A stretch of DNA of 58,267 nt from an uncultured Gammaproteobacteria bacterium (GCA_938082545.1 CALKCL010000014.1:76286-134552), one strand, 5' to 3'. Counted from the stretch's first letter, positions 1-9,424 are shown. Notes: a model not told the origin generated them from the sequence alone. A program made the numbers and translations.

Positions 1-568
1 TCTTGGCGAGTGCTTTTTGATAGAAAGAGAGTGCACTTTGCAGATCCCCTCTAGCTTTCATTATGTCGCCTTGAAGTTCTAACAAATGGTTTGTCAGGTC
101 CATTGATTTAGATTCCTCAAGAACTTTTTGAGAGTCATCAGCTTTATCTTCGCTTAACAGAATTCTTGCTAGTCTTTCCCGTGCAACGTTACCGGTGTTT
201 AAGTCAGAGCTGGACTCAATGAGCGTTATTAATATGTTTTTAGCAACATCATAATCTCCCTTTTCAAAAGAAATTTTTGCCAAGAACAAGCTTGATAGTT
301 CTGCATAGCTGGATTGGGTATCTGTCTTTATAATTTCTGACCCTATTTCAAAGGCATCTTCAAACCTCTTCTGATCGACTGCGAGTAGTAGTTGAGAATA
401 GTTAAGCGAAGAGTTTTCAGCTGAGTCATTTTTATAAGACATCCACAGGTTTCGTCCTCCGAATGAGCCTGCGACTAGTATGGAAAGGATGACTATAAAC
501 TTACCATATTGTCCCCATAGTTGGCGGATGCGATCTAGCGCTTCATCTTCAGTGGTGTAATCGTTCAC
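1..568 (-). CDS. yfgM: YfgM-type tetratricopeptide membrane protein (3' end cut by window edge)
   Basis: Reading the minus strand from a GTG at 566-568 gives an open frame of 189 codons that runs off the left edge. The protein begins VNDYTTEDEALDRIRQLWGQ, followed by one hydrophobic segment at about residues 23-37 (KFIVILSILVAGSFG) and then helical, TPR-like sequence (for example the SALSFYQKALAK stretch at the edge). A short cytoplasmic head, one membrane anchor and a periplasmic TPR tail describe YfgM, an ancillary subunit of the SecYEG translocon that works with periplasmic chaperones. It lies directly downstream of hisS, its usual place, where bamB and der normally follow (outside the window). 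The start is supported by GGAAA about 7 bases upstream and by family alignment. Confidence 0.82.
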   Translation of the reverse strand, partial: MNDYTTEDEALDRIRQLWGQYGKFIVILSILVAGSFGGRNLWMSYKNDSAENSSLNYSQLLLAVDQKRFEDAFEIGSEIIKTDTQSSYAELSSLFLAKISFEKGDYDVAKNILITLIESSSDLNTGNVARERLARILLSEDKADDSQKVLEESKSMDLTNHLLELQGDIMKARGDLQSALSFYQKALAK

Positions 569-617
569 TTTTTAATTTCCATTTTTTTATAGTCTAGAAA
601 CTGATTGTCAGGGTGAA

Positions 618-623
618 ATTATA
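618..623 (-). promoter_or_regulatory. Possible -10 element for yfgM
   Basis: A perfect TATAAT on the minus strand lies in the 101-base hisS-yfgM gap, about 50 bases upstream of the yfgM GTG. No good -35 is visible 16-18 bases further up (best is CCCACA), so it may be a weak internal promoter or chance in AT-rich sequence. Confidence 0.25.
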
Positions 624-669
624 GCGTTATTCAGCACTCGTGTGGGAATCCCTTTTAAGGTGTTTGGTC

Positions 670-1944
670 TTACAGAAACCGCCCTAACACCTCTTCGAGT
701 TCACTAATGCTACAAGTGGTTTGTTCAGCCCGTGTGCGCAAGGGTTTTACGGTCACTTGATTTTCTCTTATTTCGTCCTCACCTATTAAGATCGCAACCC
801 TAGCACCGCTACGGTCAGCTTTTTTTAGGCGCGCTTTCAGTTTCCCTTCAGAGGCATGTAGCTGGATGGATAGGTGCGGATAAGAGTCTCTTAATAGTTC
901 AGCGAACTTTAGCGCTTCATCGTCTAAGTCATTTTCAGTAGCACAAATATAAAGATCTGTTGTTAATGGAGCATCAAGTGGATTTTGAAGGCTTTGAAGT
1001 TCGAGAAGCCGCTCTAAACCCATAGCAAGTCCAATAGCAGGGACAGCCGATCCGCCCATGAGTTCTACTAAGTTGTCGTAACGTCCACCTGCACAGACTG
1101 TACCTTGAGAGCCCAGCTCCTCGGTAATCCATTCAAAGACGGTTCCATTATAGTAGTCTAGCCCTCGCACTAGCCGAGGGTTTACTACAGCATTAATTCC
1201 ATATTTTTCTAAGATATTCTGGAATTTTTCAAAGTGCAGTCGAGATTGTTCATCAAGAGAATCAATTAAGGAAGGTGCTCTACTGATAATGTATCTGAGG
1301 GACGGATTTTTACTATCAAGTATTCTAAGAGGATTCTTTTGCAGACGTAAAACACTCTCTTCGTCAAGTTTGTCTAAATGCCTACTAAAATAACTAACCA
1401 GTTTTTCTTTGTACTGCTTTCGGCTATTAGCATCACCTAATGAATTGATTTCTAGGCGTAAGTCTCGAATGCCTAACTCGCTCCAAAGTCTTCTCGTCAG
1501 TAAAATCAACTCAGCGTCAGCTTCCGGCGCCCCAGAACCAAAAAACTCCACACCCACTTGATGAAATTGTCTTTGTCTTCCTCTTTGTGGTCGTTCGTGG
1601 CGGAACATTGGGCCCATATACCATAGCCTTTGAGGGATCTGTTGAAGCAAGCTATTTTCTAAGGCTGCCCTTACACATCCAGCTGTGCCTTCGGGGCGGA
1701 GAGTAATAAAATCTCCATTTTTATCCGCAAAAGAATACATCTCTTTTTGGACTATATCAGTTTGGTCTCCGATAGATCTTTGGAACACATCTGCTTTTTC
1801 AACTATGGGTAGTCTAATTTCTCGGTAGGCATAAAGGTTTAAAACAGAAGCAATACTGTGTTCGAGTTTCGTCCAGCTAGAGGACTGTTGCGGCAGTATG
1901 TCACTCATTCCTCTTATTGCTTTCAGTGTTTTTTTCAACAGCAT
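670..1944 (-). CDS. hisS: Histidyl-tRNA synthetase
   Basis: Charges tRNA-His with histidine in the cytoplasm. The 424-residue product has the E. coli enzyme's length and shows all class II landmarks: RGMSDILP at residues 11-18, motif 2 (FRHERPQRGRQRQFHQ) around 114-129, the histidine-specific GLDYYNG loop at 261-267 and motif 3 (GLAMGLERLLEL) at about 305-316, with the C-terminal anticodon-binding domain after it. The ATG at 1944 has AGGA directly against it, too close for a normal ribosome site; a TTG two codons later is better spaced, so translation may begin there. It is the penultimate gene of the long suf-ndk-rlmN run, but ispG, rodZ and pilW, which usually sit between rlmN and hisS, are absent. 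Confidence 0.97.
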   Translation of the reverse strand: MLLKKTLKAIRGMSDILPQQSSSWTKLEHSIASVLNLYAYREIRLPIVEKADVFQRSIGDQTDIVQKEMYSFADKNGDFITLRPEGTAGCVRAALENSLLQQIPQRLWYMGPMFRHERPQRGRQRQFHQVGVEFFGSGAPEADAELILLTRRLWSELGIRDLRLEINSLGDANSRKQYKEKLVSYFSRHLDKLDEESVLRLQKNPLRILDSKNPSLRYIISRAPSLIDSLDEQSRLHFEKFQNILEKYGINAVVNPRLVRGLDYYNGTVFEWITEELGSQGTVCAGGRYDNLVELMGGSAVPAIGLAMGLERLLELQSLQNPLDAPLTTDLYICATENDLDDEALKFAELLRDSYPHLSIQLHASEGKLKARLKKADRSGARVAILIGEDEIRENQVTVKPLRTRAEQTTCSISELEEVLGRFL

Positions 1945-2048
1945 TCCTTTTTTATGTAAAAATGCAATGCTCGACCGGCATTACTTTTCTATAGACTAGC
2001 ATAACGTTATATAGTTATGCTCTTTAAGCGGAGGCTAAAATTAAGAGC

Positions 2049-3140
2049 TCAGTCTACCCTTTTGTTAGCGGCTAGACTGCGCTTCTTAGAGGTGACGTCC
2101 CCCACTAATTGACCGCAAGCGGCATCAATATCACTACCTCTGGTTTTGCGTGTAATAGTAATAATTCCTGATGCGGATAATCGCTCTCGGAAAGCATCTA
2201 TGTCGCTTTCAGAAGATCTGGCGAAATGGTTGCCCTTAAATGTGTTGAAAGGAATTAAGTTGACTTTTGCCGGAATTCCGCCGAGTAACTGTGCAAGACG
2301 ACGCGCTTCCGAAACACTATCATTGACATCTTTTAACATAACATACTCGAAAGTTATTGTGCCATCGTTAGTCGCTCTACTATATTCTTTACAAGCTTGG
2401 ATAAGCTCTGCGATGGGATATTTTCGGTTGATTGGTACCAGCTTGTTTCTAAGCTCATCGTTAGTAGCGTGTAGGGAGATTGCTAAGCTGACAGGGCACT
2501 CATCTGCAAGTCGTTTTATCCCCGGAATTACTCCTGCAGTGCTCAAAGTAACGCGACGCTTACTAAGTCCGTAGGCATTATCGTCCATCATTAGCTTCAT
2601 TGAAGCTACAGCGTTGTCGAAATTAAGCAGGGGCTCTCCCATCCCCATCATTACAACATTCGTGATTTTTCTAGTCGACGCGGAACTCTGCCCAAGCTTT
2701 CTCGCGGCCAACCAAACTTGACCGATTATTTCTCCGACAGACAAATTACGACTGAATCCTTGAGTAGCTGTGGCGCAAAATTGGCAATTCAAAGGACAAC
2801 CAACTTGTGATGACACACACAAAGTGCCCCGGTCTCCCTCGGGGATGAATACAGTTTCAACACAATTAAAGGGGTCCGTCCGCACTAGCCATTTACGTGT
2901 CCCGTCTTCAGATATTTGTTCATCATCTATTGTTGGGGGTCGTAATTCAGTGTTGTTTTGTAGTTTTTCTCGAAGATTCTTACTTAGGTTTGTCATGGAG
3001 CTATAATCTATCACCCCATGTTGGTGTACCCATTTGATGATTTGAGTCGATCTAAATCCATTCTCGCCTATTCCATCAAAATAATCTGTGAGAGCAGGGG
3101 ATCCCAAGTTCATGAGATTAATTTGGGGCGTTTCTCCCAT
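2049..3140 (-). CDS. rlmN: 23S rRNA/tRNA adenine-C2 methyltransferase RlmN
   Basis: Radical-SAM enzyme that methylates C2 of A2503 in 23S rRNA and A37 in some tRNAs. The cluster-binding CxxxCxxC is present (CPLNCQFC, Cys115/119/122 from the chosen start), as are the VVMMGMGEPLLN motif and the C-terminal DIDAACGQ, whose Cys342 corresponds to the methyl-carrying cysteine. The frame remains open upstream to 3236, but that part overlaps ndk and resembles no RlmN; starting at the ATG of MGETPQINL (3140) leaves a 10-base gap after the ndk stop and gives 363 residues, close to the usual 370-390. The ribosome site is weak. rlmN follows ndk in most gammaproteobacteria, as here. Confidence 0.95.
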   Translation of the reverse strand: MGETPQINLMNLGSPALTDYFDGIGENGFRSTQIIKWVHQHGVIDYSSMTNLSKNLREKLQNNTELRPPTIDDEQISEDGTRKWLVRTDPFNCVETVFIPEGDRGTLCVSSQVGCPLNCQFCATATQGFSRNLSVGEIIGQVWLAARKLGQSSASTRKITNVVMMGMGEPLLNFDNAVASMKLMMDDNAYGLSKRRVTLSTAGVIPGIKRLADECPVSLAISLHATNDELRNKLVPINRKYPIAELIQACKEYSRATNDGTITFEYVMLKDVNDSVSEARRLAQLLGGIPAKVNLIPFNTFKGNHFARSSESDIDAFRERLSASGIITITRKTRGSDIDAACGQLVGDVTSKKRSLAANKRVD

Positions 3141-3150
3141 CTTATCAGTA

Positions 3151-3576
3151 TCAGCCTGAGTTGATTTCACTCGCTGAGAAGAAAATTTTGATTTCTTCCT
3201 CTGCGGTGTCCGGAGCATCCGATCCGTGAACAGCATTTGCAGTCATGCTTGTAGCAAACTCAGCCCTAATCGTTCCGGGTTCTGCATCTGCAGGGTTTGT
3301 CGCTCCCATGATATCGCGATTTTTTTGTATCGCGTTGTCCCCTTGAAGTACTTGCGCCACAATTGGTCCAGAAACCATAGAGGAGACTAGTTCATCAAAA
3401 AAAGGCTTTCCCTTATGGACGGCATAAAATAACTCTGCTTTTTCTCTCGTTAAAAGTAGCATTTTGGCAGCCACTACTTTTAGTCCACCTTTTTCAAATT
3501 TTGAGATTATTGCGCCGATATGATTATCTGCGACAGCACTAGGTTTAATTAATGATAAAGTTCTTTCTATCGACAT
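3151..3576 (-). CDS. ndk: Nucleoside diphosphate kinase
   Basis: Transfers the terminal phosphate from ATP to other (deoxy)nucleoside diphosphates through a phosphohistidine. From [12 protein letters not shown] the protein is 141 residues, the normal length. Visible signatures are the ATP-site segment SLIKPSAV, the [14 protein letters not shown] run, and NAVHGSD, which carries the catalytic histidine. The frame extends 32 codons upstream, but those residues are not Ndk-like and GGAG lies about 10 bases before the ATG at 3576. ndk is preceded by a 120-base gap with its own promoter-like sequence and is followed closely by rlmN. Confidence 0.96.
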   Translation of the reverse strand: MSIERTLSLIKPSAVADNHIGAIISKFEKGGLKVVAAKMLLLTREKAELFYAVHKGKPFFDELVSSMVSGPIVAQVLQGDNAIQKNRDIMGATNPADAEPGTIRAEFATSMTANAVHGSDAPDTAEEEIKIFFSASEINSG

Positions 3577-3625
3577 AACTCTTTGTTCTCCGCAAGCATT
3601 AGTAGAGTGTTGAATTTGGTGGAGC

Positions 3626-3653
3626 ATTATAACGAGGTTCTCTGATATGGCTA
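3626..3653 (-). promoter_or_regulatory. Likely ndk promoter
   Basis: On the minus strand TAGCCA (3648-3653) and TATAAT (3626-3631) are 16 bases apart. The -10 is perfect and the -35 matches four of six positions. It lies in the 120-base gap between sufT and ndk, about 50 bases before the ndk ATG, so ndk-rlmN-hisS may be transcribed independently of the suf genes. Confidence 0.45.
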
Positions 3654-3696
3654 CCACTGGCCCGCAAATCAAGCCTAACTAGAGTCATCGCAAGTT

Positions 3697-4263
3697 TTAG
3701 TAAAGCCCAGTTTCCAATCGCGCCGCTTCCGACATCATCTCTTGGCTCCATGGCGGGTCAAATACTAGTTCCACATCGACCAATGACACATTTGGGACTT
3801 GTCGGACCTTTGACACTATATCATCGACTAAAAATGGCCCCATGCCGCATCCGGGAGCTGTGAGGGTTAGATCTATTTCTACTCTATTACCTGTTCCTTC
3901 ATAGAACACGTCGCATCGATAAACCAAACCTAGTTCGACTATATTAATAGGGATTTCGGGATCGTAACATGTGCTGAGTTGTTCCCAAATAATTTCATCG
4001 TCAATCAAGCCAGAGTTCTCCGTGTCAGAGGTATATTGCTTGAGTTCCGGAGGCTTCATTCCAAGTGCGGTTGTGTTTTGCTCACTAATCCTAGCAAGAT
4101 TTCCATTTACATTGACCGTAATAGAACCGCCTAAAGCTTGGGTTATAAAGACTGCCATTCCTTTTTCAAGAGTTATTTTCGCCCCTTCTGGAATCAATAT
4201 CGCCTCGCAGTCATGCAATAGTTCGATAGGATTTCGATAGTCCGGCACCTGTATATCATCCAT
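3697..4263 (-). CDS. sufT: SufT, DUF59/MIP18-family iron-sulphur maturation factor
   Basis: The 188-residue protein has a poorly conserved N-terminal half (about residues 1-90) and a C-terminal DUF59 domain (about 90-180) with CYDPEIPINIVELGLVY, LTLTAPGCGMGP and DPPWSQEMM. This is the layout of SufT proteins, which assist maturation of Fe-S enzymes in organisms relying on SUF. The single conserved cysteine in the TAPGCGMGP loop is the one studied in DUF59 proteins. It is the last suf gene, five bases after the sufS stop, with AGAGG about nine bases before its ATG, so it is surely co-transcribed. The assignment rests on family resemblance plus position. Confidence 0.9.
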   Translation of the reverse strand: MDDIQVPDYRNPIELLHDCEAILIPEGAKITLEKGMAVFITQALGGSITVNVNGNLARISEQNTTALGMKPPELKQYTSDTENSGLIDDEIIWEQLSTCYDPEIPINIVELGLVYRCDVFYEGTGNRVEIDLTLTAPGCGMGPFLVDDIVSKVRQVPNVSLVDVELVFDPPWSQEMMSEAARLETGLY

Positions 4264-4268
4264 TATTA

Positions 4269-5528
4269 CTAACCTCTAAGCATCGGTATTATTTTTTCTA
4301 TTGCATTAAAGATACTTTTGATCTCATCTAAAGTATTGTAGAAAGCAAAGGATACTCTAGCTGTCCCAGAGACCCCTAGTCTGCGCATTACAGGCATCGC
4401 ACAATGGTGACCTGTTCTTATGGCAATACCCTGGTGATCTAACAAAGTTCCTAGATCCTGGGGATGTACCCCCTCGATATTAAAGGAAATCACGGATGCT
4501 TTATTACTCGCGTTCCCAACGATAGAAAGGCCAGGTATTGCTAGTGCTCTTTCAGTGGCAAGGTTGAGCAACGCTTTCTCATGAGACATGACGGCTTGTA
4601 AATTTAGGTTTGAAAAGTAAGATAAGGCTGCCCCTAGGCCTATACCCCCAGCAATATTTGGAGTGCCGGCTTCGAATTTGTACGGAAGGACATTATATTC
4701 AGTCTTTTCAAAGCTCACCGTTTTTATCATATCTCCGCCGCCCTGCCATGGTGGCATTTCGTCGAGTAGCTCGGCTTTACCATAGAGAACACCGATCCCA
4801 GTCGGACCAAGTGCTTTATGCCCAGAGAAAGCATAAAAATCACAGTCGATTTGAGTTACGTCTATATGTTCATGAATGCTCGCCTGAGCCCCATCAACCA
4901 GCACCACAGCATTTACAGCATGCCCTAAACCGATAATATGTTTAATATCGTTAATAGTTCCAAGAGCATTCGATACATGACCGATGGCAATTATTTTTGT
5001 GTTCGACGTGATGAACGAAGCAAATTGCTCCATTAGTATTTCGCCGTCATCGTTGATAGGTCCGACTTTTAACTGTGCGCCAGTTTGTTCGCAAACCATT
5101 TGCCAAGGCACAATGTTAGAATGATGTTCGAGCGCGCTGATTAGGATTTCATCGCCTACCTTCAACTTACTTCGGGCATAGCTTTGGGCCACCAAGTTGA
5201 TAGCTTCAGTTGTCCCGCTCGTGAAAATAATCTCTTGAACAGAATCCGCGTTTAGAAATTTTCTCACTCCTTCTCTAGCCGCCTCAAAAGCTTCAGTTGC
5301 TTCTTCGCTAAGAGAGTGTACACCGCGATGTATATTCGCATTTTCTTGTTCGTAGTAATCTGAAACCCGCTTGATAACAGAGGTCGGTTTCTGTGTTGTT
5401 GCAGCATTATCGACATAAATTAACTTTTTCCCATTGATTGTCCTTGAAAGGATTGGGAAGTCTTCCCGTATCGTTTCTACGTCGAAATTACTGCCTATTT
5501 CTTTATTTCGATTACCTGCCATATTCAT
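4269..5528 (-). CDS. sufS: SufS cysteine desulfurase
   Basis: PLP enzyme that removes sulphur from cysteine as a protein persulphide for Fe-S cluster building. The PLP lysine is Lys238 in SGHKALGP, and the persulphide cysteine is Cys376 in RTGHHCAMP; that short RxGHHCA loop is typical of group II (SufS) rather than IscS enzymes. Length (419) is slightly above the usual 405 because of a short N-terminal tail. It starts two bases after sufD with a GAGG nine bases upstream. SufS normally needs SufE or SufU to accept sulphur; neither gene is in this cluster. Confidence 0.95.
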   Translation of the reverse strand: MNMAGNRNKEIGSNFDVETIREDFPILSRTINGKKLIYVDNAATTQKPTSVIKRVSDYYEQENANIHRGVHSLSEEATEAFEAAREGVRKFLNADSVQEIIFTSGTTEAINLVAQSYARSKLKVGDEILISALEHHSNIVPWQMVCEQTGAQLKVGPINDDGEILMEQFASFITSNTKIIAIGHVSNALGTINDIKHIIGLGHAVNAVVLVDGAQASIHEHIDVTQIDCDFYAFSGHKALGPTGIGVLYGKAELLDEMPPWQGGGDMIKTVSFEKTEYNVLPYKFEAGTPNIAGGIGLGAALSYFSNLNLQAVMSHEKALLNLATERALAIPGLSIVGNASNKASVISFNIEGVHPQDLGTLLDHQGIAIRTGHHCAMPVMRRLGVSGTARVSFAFYNTLDEIKSIFNAIEKIIPMLRG

Positions 5529-5530
5529 GG

Positions 5531-6841
5531 CTAAAGTGCCTCACTTTTTAATTCGCTCATTTGATTGTGCCCAATAAATCTACGCTCTAGATCACTTCGG
5601 AGATTGTCTACTGGAATTGTTTTTATGATTTCTTCAGCAAAGGCAAAGATTAGTAGAGCTCGAGCTTTTTGCTCACTTATTCCTCTCGAGCGCAAGTAAA
5701 ACAGTGCTGCTGAGTCTAGCTGCCCTATGGTTGCACCATGAGCGCACTTCACATCGTCCGCATAGATCTGTAGTTCAGGTTTAGTATCAATTTCAGCCGT
5801 TCTAGAAAGAAGTAAATTATTACTTGCCTGCTTAGCTGTGATTTTCTGAGCGTCTTTTTCAACTATGACTTTCCCGTTAAAAACTCCCCGGCTTTTATCA
5901 TCTAAGATACCTCGATAGAGCTCTTCACTGTGAGTGTCGCCTACTTGATGTCTTACAGTGGTATGGTGATCAATATGCTGTTCTCCTGAGCCCGAGAATA
6001 GTCCATTCAATCTACATGTAGCCAGCTCCCCTGTAAGGGCCACATCTATCTCTAGTCGCGTAAGTTGCCCACCAAGAACTATCGAATCGGAATTGTAGCT
6101 AGCATTCGCTTCGACTGAGGCTACTATTTTTGCAATTTGACTGCTAGATATGGCCTCGTTTTGTAATCTATGGTGATTTAGCCTGGCACCTTCTTGAAGT
6201 ACTATGTTCGTGCTCACGTTAGTTAGCCCGAAATCACTAAATCCACTTCTATATTCCTCAATCAATCGTAGTTGCGCATTTTGACCTAATTGGATGATAT
6301 TTTTAATATTTCGTAAAAGAGGGTCTCTATGCTCACCTATGAATACCAACCGAATAGTTTCTGAAATAATTGCATTATCATCAACTTCGATGGAAATACC
6401 ATCGGAAAAGCCAGCTAGGTTGAGGGCAGCAAAAGCATCATTACTATAGCTTGAAATACATTCTTGATTCTTTTCTAGCATATTACTGTTGTTGTAGAGC
6501 GGCTCGATTTTGATGCCAGCGACAGTATTTTTATAAGAGCCTAAGTCTTCCCTGAAAAAGCCGTTGATGAAGATTACAGTTTTCTCTTTTGAGTTGTTGA
6601 TTTCGAGCTTAGGCATTACTGTAGTATCGGCTGTCGAATCGGCGATTTCAGCGGGTCTGAAGTCAACCTTCTTCAAACGGTGTAGGCTGGTATATTTCCA
6701 TGTTTCGATTCCTGAGTTAGGAAATCCAAGCTTTTTAACAGCCTGTCCTGCTTCTTGCCTCTTCTCATGCAGCCAATCAGGCTCAGCAAGAGAGTGTCGA
6801 CTTTCGCAGGGAGGTAAGAGCTCTGAGAGGACATCGGTCAA
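5531..6841 (-). CDS. sufD: SufD, subunit of the SufBCD scaffold
   Basis: SufD pairs with SufB and the ATPase SufC to form the complex on which Fe-S clusters are assembled. The body shows the SufB/SufD beta-helix fold signatures: DHHTTVRH, FNGKVIVEKDAQK, and the C-terminal DDVKCAHGATIGQLD followed by [10 protein letters not shown]. No ATG is available at the front. The chosen TTG (6839-6841) overlaps the sufC stop by four bases and has GAGGAG with an eight-base spacer (6850-6855), giving 436 residues. A TTG eight codons earlier (6865), behind an AGGGG, is the alternative. Confidence 0.94.
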   Translation of the reverse strand: MTDVLSELLPPCESRHSLAEPDWLHEKRQEAGQAVKKLGFPNSGIETWKYTSLHRLKKVDFRPAEIADSTADTTVMPKLEINNSKEKTVIFINGFFREDLGSYKNTVAGIKIEPLYNNSNMLEKNQECISSYSNDAFAALNLAGFSDGISIEVDDNAIISETIRLVFIGEHRDPLLRNIKNIIQLGQNAQLRLIEEYRSGFSDFGLTNVSTNIVLQEGARLNHHRLQNEAISSSQIAKIVASVEANASYNSDSIVLGGQLTRLEIDVALTGELATCRLNGLFSGSGEQHIDHHTTVRHQVGDTHSEELYRGILDDKSRGVFNGKVIVEKDAQKITAKQASNNLLLSRTAEIDTKPELQIYADDVKCAHGATIGQLDSAALFYLRSRGISEQKARALLIFAFAEEIIKTIPVDNLRSDLERRFIGHNQMSELKSEAL

Positions 6842-7590
6842 ACTAGATTCTCCTCGGCTAGCCAATCATATCCCCTTTCTTCTAAAGTCAGAGCGAGTTC
6901 TTTGTCTCCGGTTCTTACTATTTTCCCTTTAGATAGCACATGTACAAAGTCAGGTACTATATGGTCTAGCAAGCGCTGATAATGAGTTACTACAATGAAC
7001 GATCGAGTGGCAATCCTCAGTTTATTTACCCCATCGGCAACAGCTTTTAATGCATCTATATCTAGTCCTGAATCGGTCTCGTCTAGCACTGCTAGAGTTG
7101 GTTCCAAGACACTTAGTTGAAAGATTTCATTTTTCTTTTTTTCACCACCAGAAAAGCCTGAATTGACCTGTCTATTAAGTAACCCCTCATCTAGACCAAC
7201 AGCTTTTACTTTATCTTTTACCATTTTCAAGAATTGTACAGATGAGAGTTCTGGCTCGCCTCTGTAAGCTCTAATTCCATTAAGTGCTGCTTTAAGCATA
7301 TAAACATTATTGACGCCCGCTATTTCGATTGGATATTGAAAAGCAAGAAACACGCCTTCTCCTGCCCTTTCTTCGGGCTCCAGATCTAAGAGTGATTTCT
7401 CTTTGAAAAGTATTGAACCTTTTGTAACTTCGTAGCCTTCCTTTCCAGCAAGGACATGAGATAAGGTACTTTTCCCCGAACCGTTCGGCCCCATAACTGC
7501 ATGTACTTCCCCTGCGTTAACGGTTAGATTTATTCCAGACAGGATCTCTTTTCCTTCTACTGCAACATGTAGGTTTTTTATTTCAAGCAT
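6838..7590 (-). CDS. sufC: SufC, ABC-type ATPase of the Fe-S assembly complex
   Basis: Cytoplasmic ABC ATPase that drives cluster assembly on SufB-SufD; it is not a transporter. Walker A is GPNGSGKST (residues 34-42), the ABC signature appears as the Suf-specific FSGGEKKKNE (about 146-155), and Walker B reads AVLDETDSGLD (about 167-177), with the switch histidine in VVTHYQRLLD. The 250-residue length is normal. It lies between sufB (27-base gap) and sufD (four-base overlap). Confidence 0.97.
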   Translation of the reverse strand: MLEIKNLHVAVEGKEILSGINLTVNAGEVHAVMGPNGSGKSTLSHVLAGKEGYEVTKGSILFKEKSLLDLEPEERAGEGVFLAFQYPIEIAGVNNVYMLKAALNGIRAYRGEPELSSVQFLKMVKDKVKAVGLDEGLLNRQVNSGFSGGEKKKNEIFQLSVLEPTLAVLDETDSGLDIDALKAVADGVNKLRIATRSFIVVTHYQRLLDHIVPDFVHVLSKGKIVRTGDKELALTLEERGYDWLAEENLV

Positions 7591-7617
7591 TATTCTTTTC
7601 TCGTTATCTTTAGAACT

Positions 7618-9066
7618 TTAACCGACTGAACCTTCTAGGCTTATACCTAAAAGCTTTTGAGCTTCTACGGCAAACTCCATAGGAAGCTCCTTGAGGACTT
7701 CTTTGCAGAACCCATTAACAATCATGTTGATGGCATCCTCTTGTTGTATCCCTCTACTTCTCAGATAGAACAACTGATCTTCACTTATTTTTGACGTTGA
7801 TGCTTCGTGCTCTATTTGAGCTGTAGGGTTTTTACATTCAATGTAAGGGAACGTGTGTGCTGCGGACCGGTCACCTAATAGCAAAGAATCACACTGAGTG
7901 TAGTTGCGGGCATTTTCTGCGCTCCCTCCCACACGAACTAGACCTCGGTATGCATTCTCGCTTTTCCCGGCCGATATTCCTTTTGAGATAATAGTGGACT
8001 TAGTCTCTTTCCCTAAATGCACCATCTTTGTGCCAGTATCCGCTTGCTGCAGATTGTTTGTCAGTGCGACAGAATAGAACTCGCCTATTGAATAGTCCCC
8101 CCGAAGTATGCAGCTGGGATATTTCCATGTTATCGCAGAGCCAGTCTCTACCTGGGTCCAGGATACTTTCGATCTTTTTCCTCGACAGTCTGCTCTTTTA
8201 GTTACAAAATTATATATTCCCCCTTTGCCGTCTTCGTCGCCAGGGTACCAATTTTGAACTGTGGAATATTTGATTTCAGCATCATCCATAGTCACTAATT
8301 CTACAACCGCTGCATGGAGTTGATTTTCGTCGCGCATTGGAGCAGTGCAGCCTTCCAGGTAGCTAACATAGCTTCCTTCATCTGCGATAATAAGTGTTCT
8401 CTCAAATTGGCCGCTATTTTCTGCATTCATCCTGAAGTATGTTGATAGCTCCATGGGGCATCTAGTATTTTTCGGTATATAGACAAATGAACCGTCAGAG
8501 AAAACGGCGGAGTTGAGCGCGGAGAAGTAGTTGTCTCTTGCAGGGACAACAGTACCTAAGTATTTACGAACTAAGTCTGGATATTCCCTGACGGCATCTG
8601 AGAACGAACAGAAAATTACGCCTACTTCTGCAAGTTTTTCTCGGAATGTCGTATGCACGGATACGCTATCGAAAACGATATCCACCGCTATCCCAGCTAA
8701 TACCTTTTGCTCCTGCAGGGGAATTCCTAGTTTTTCATATGTTTCTAAAATTTTCGGATCTATTTCATCTAAGCTTTTTGGGCGGTCTTCATCTCTTTTA
8801 GGCGCCGCGTAATAACTTATAGTTTGCAAGTCAATACTAGGATAAGTGACATTCGCCCAGACGGGTTCTGTCATAGAAAGAAATTGTTGGTAGCATTTGA
8901 GGCGCCACTCTAAAAGCCATTCCGGTTCATTTTTTTTAGCTGATATGAACCTTATCGTGGCTTCATTTAATCCAGGCGGTAACATTTCCTGCTCAATGTC
9001 TGTATAAAACCCAGCCTCGTAACTTTGACCAACTAGATTGTCTATATTTTCGGCGTTGCTTGCCAT
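7618..9066 (-). CDS. sufB: SufB, core scaffold of the SufBCD complex
   Basis: Main scaffold subunit that receives sulphur and iron for nascent clusters. The 482 residues carry the typical SufB run: [71 protein letters not shown] and the C-terminal [20 protein letters not shown]. The ATG at 9066 follows AGGA with a six-base spacer. A small stem-loop (9083-9101) sits in the 34-base gap behind sufA. Confidence 0.97.
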   Translation of the reverse strand: MASNAENIDNLVGQSYEAGFYTDIEQEMLPPGLNEATIRFISAKKNEPEWLLEWRLKCYQQFLSMTEPVWANVTYPSIDLQTISYYAAPKRDEDRPKSLDEIDPKILETYEKLGIPLQEQKVLAGIAVDIVFDSVSVHTTFREKLAEVGVIFCSFSDAVREYPDLVRKYLGTVVPARDNYFSALNSAVFSDGSFVYIPKNTRCPMELSTYFRMNAENSGQFERTLIIADEGSYVSYLEGCTAPMRDENQLHAAVVELVTMDDAEIKYSTVQNWYPGDEDGKGGIYNFVTKRADCRGKRSKVSWTQVETGSAITWKYPSCILRGDYSIGEFYSVALTNNLQQADTGTKMVHLGKETKSTIISKGISAGKSENAYRGLVRVGGSAENARNYTQCDSLLLGDRSAAHTFPYIECKNPTAQIEHEASTSKISEDQLFYLRSRGIQQEDAINMIVNGFCKEVLKELPMEFAVEAQKLLGISLEGSVG

Positions 9067-9082
9067 TATCTATCCTTGAATT

Positions 9083-9101
9083 AGGTTCTTTTAGGGAACC
9101 T
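9083..9101 (-). other. Small stem-loop in the sufA-sufB gap
   Basis: AGGTTC and GAACCT form a perfect six-pair stem around a seven-base loop, starting on the sufA stop codon. There is no T-run, so it is not an intrinsic terminator. It could mark an mRNA processing or stability element between regulator-proximal and scaffold genes; this is inference. Confidence 0.3.
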
Positions 9102-9424
9102 TAAATACTAAAGCTTTCACCGCACCCACAGGTTGCAGCCGCGTTTGGATTGTTGAATCTGAACCCTTCATTCAACCCTTCTTTTGTAAAATCTATTTCG
9201 GTACCCTTGAGATACTTTAGACTTTCAGAGTCGATACCAATCTTGATTCCGTATGAATTAAAAACTTCGTCTTGACTATTAAAGTTATCAGATAACTCAA
9301 CTACATACATGAACCCAGAGCATCCGGTAGTTTTAATTCCAACTCGGACCCCAATTGATTTGTCTTCTGAAGCCATAAAGTTTTTAACATGATCCGCCGC
9401 ACGTTTTGTTAAACTTATGTCCAT
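9101..9424 (-). CDS. sufA: A-type Fe-S carrier protein (SufA/IscA family)
   Basis: Small carrier that hands clusters to target proteins. From the ATG at 9424 it is 107 residues and has the three A-type cysteines: Cys35 in TGCSGF, and Cys99 and Cys101 in CGCGESF, preceded by GLNEGFRFNNPNA. Sequence alone does not separate SufA from IscA well; membership of the suf operon favours SufA. The start ATG shares one base with the iscR stop (TAATG) and GGAG lies eight bases upstream. A GTG three codons earlier is possible but unlike the family. Confidence 0.92.
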   Translation of the reverse strand: MDISLTKRAADHVKNFMASEDKSIGVRVGIKTTGCSGFMYVVELSDNFNSQDEVFNSYGIKIGIDSESLKYLKGTEIDFTKEGLNEGFRFNNPNAAATCGCGESFSI

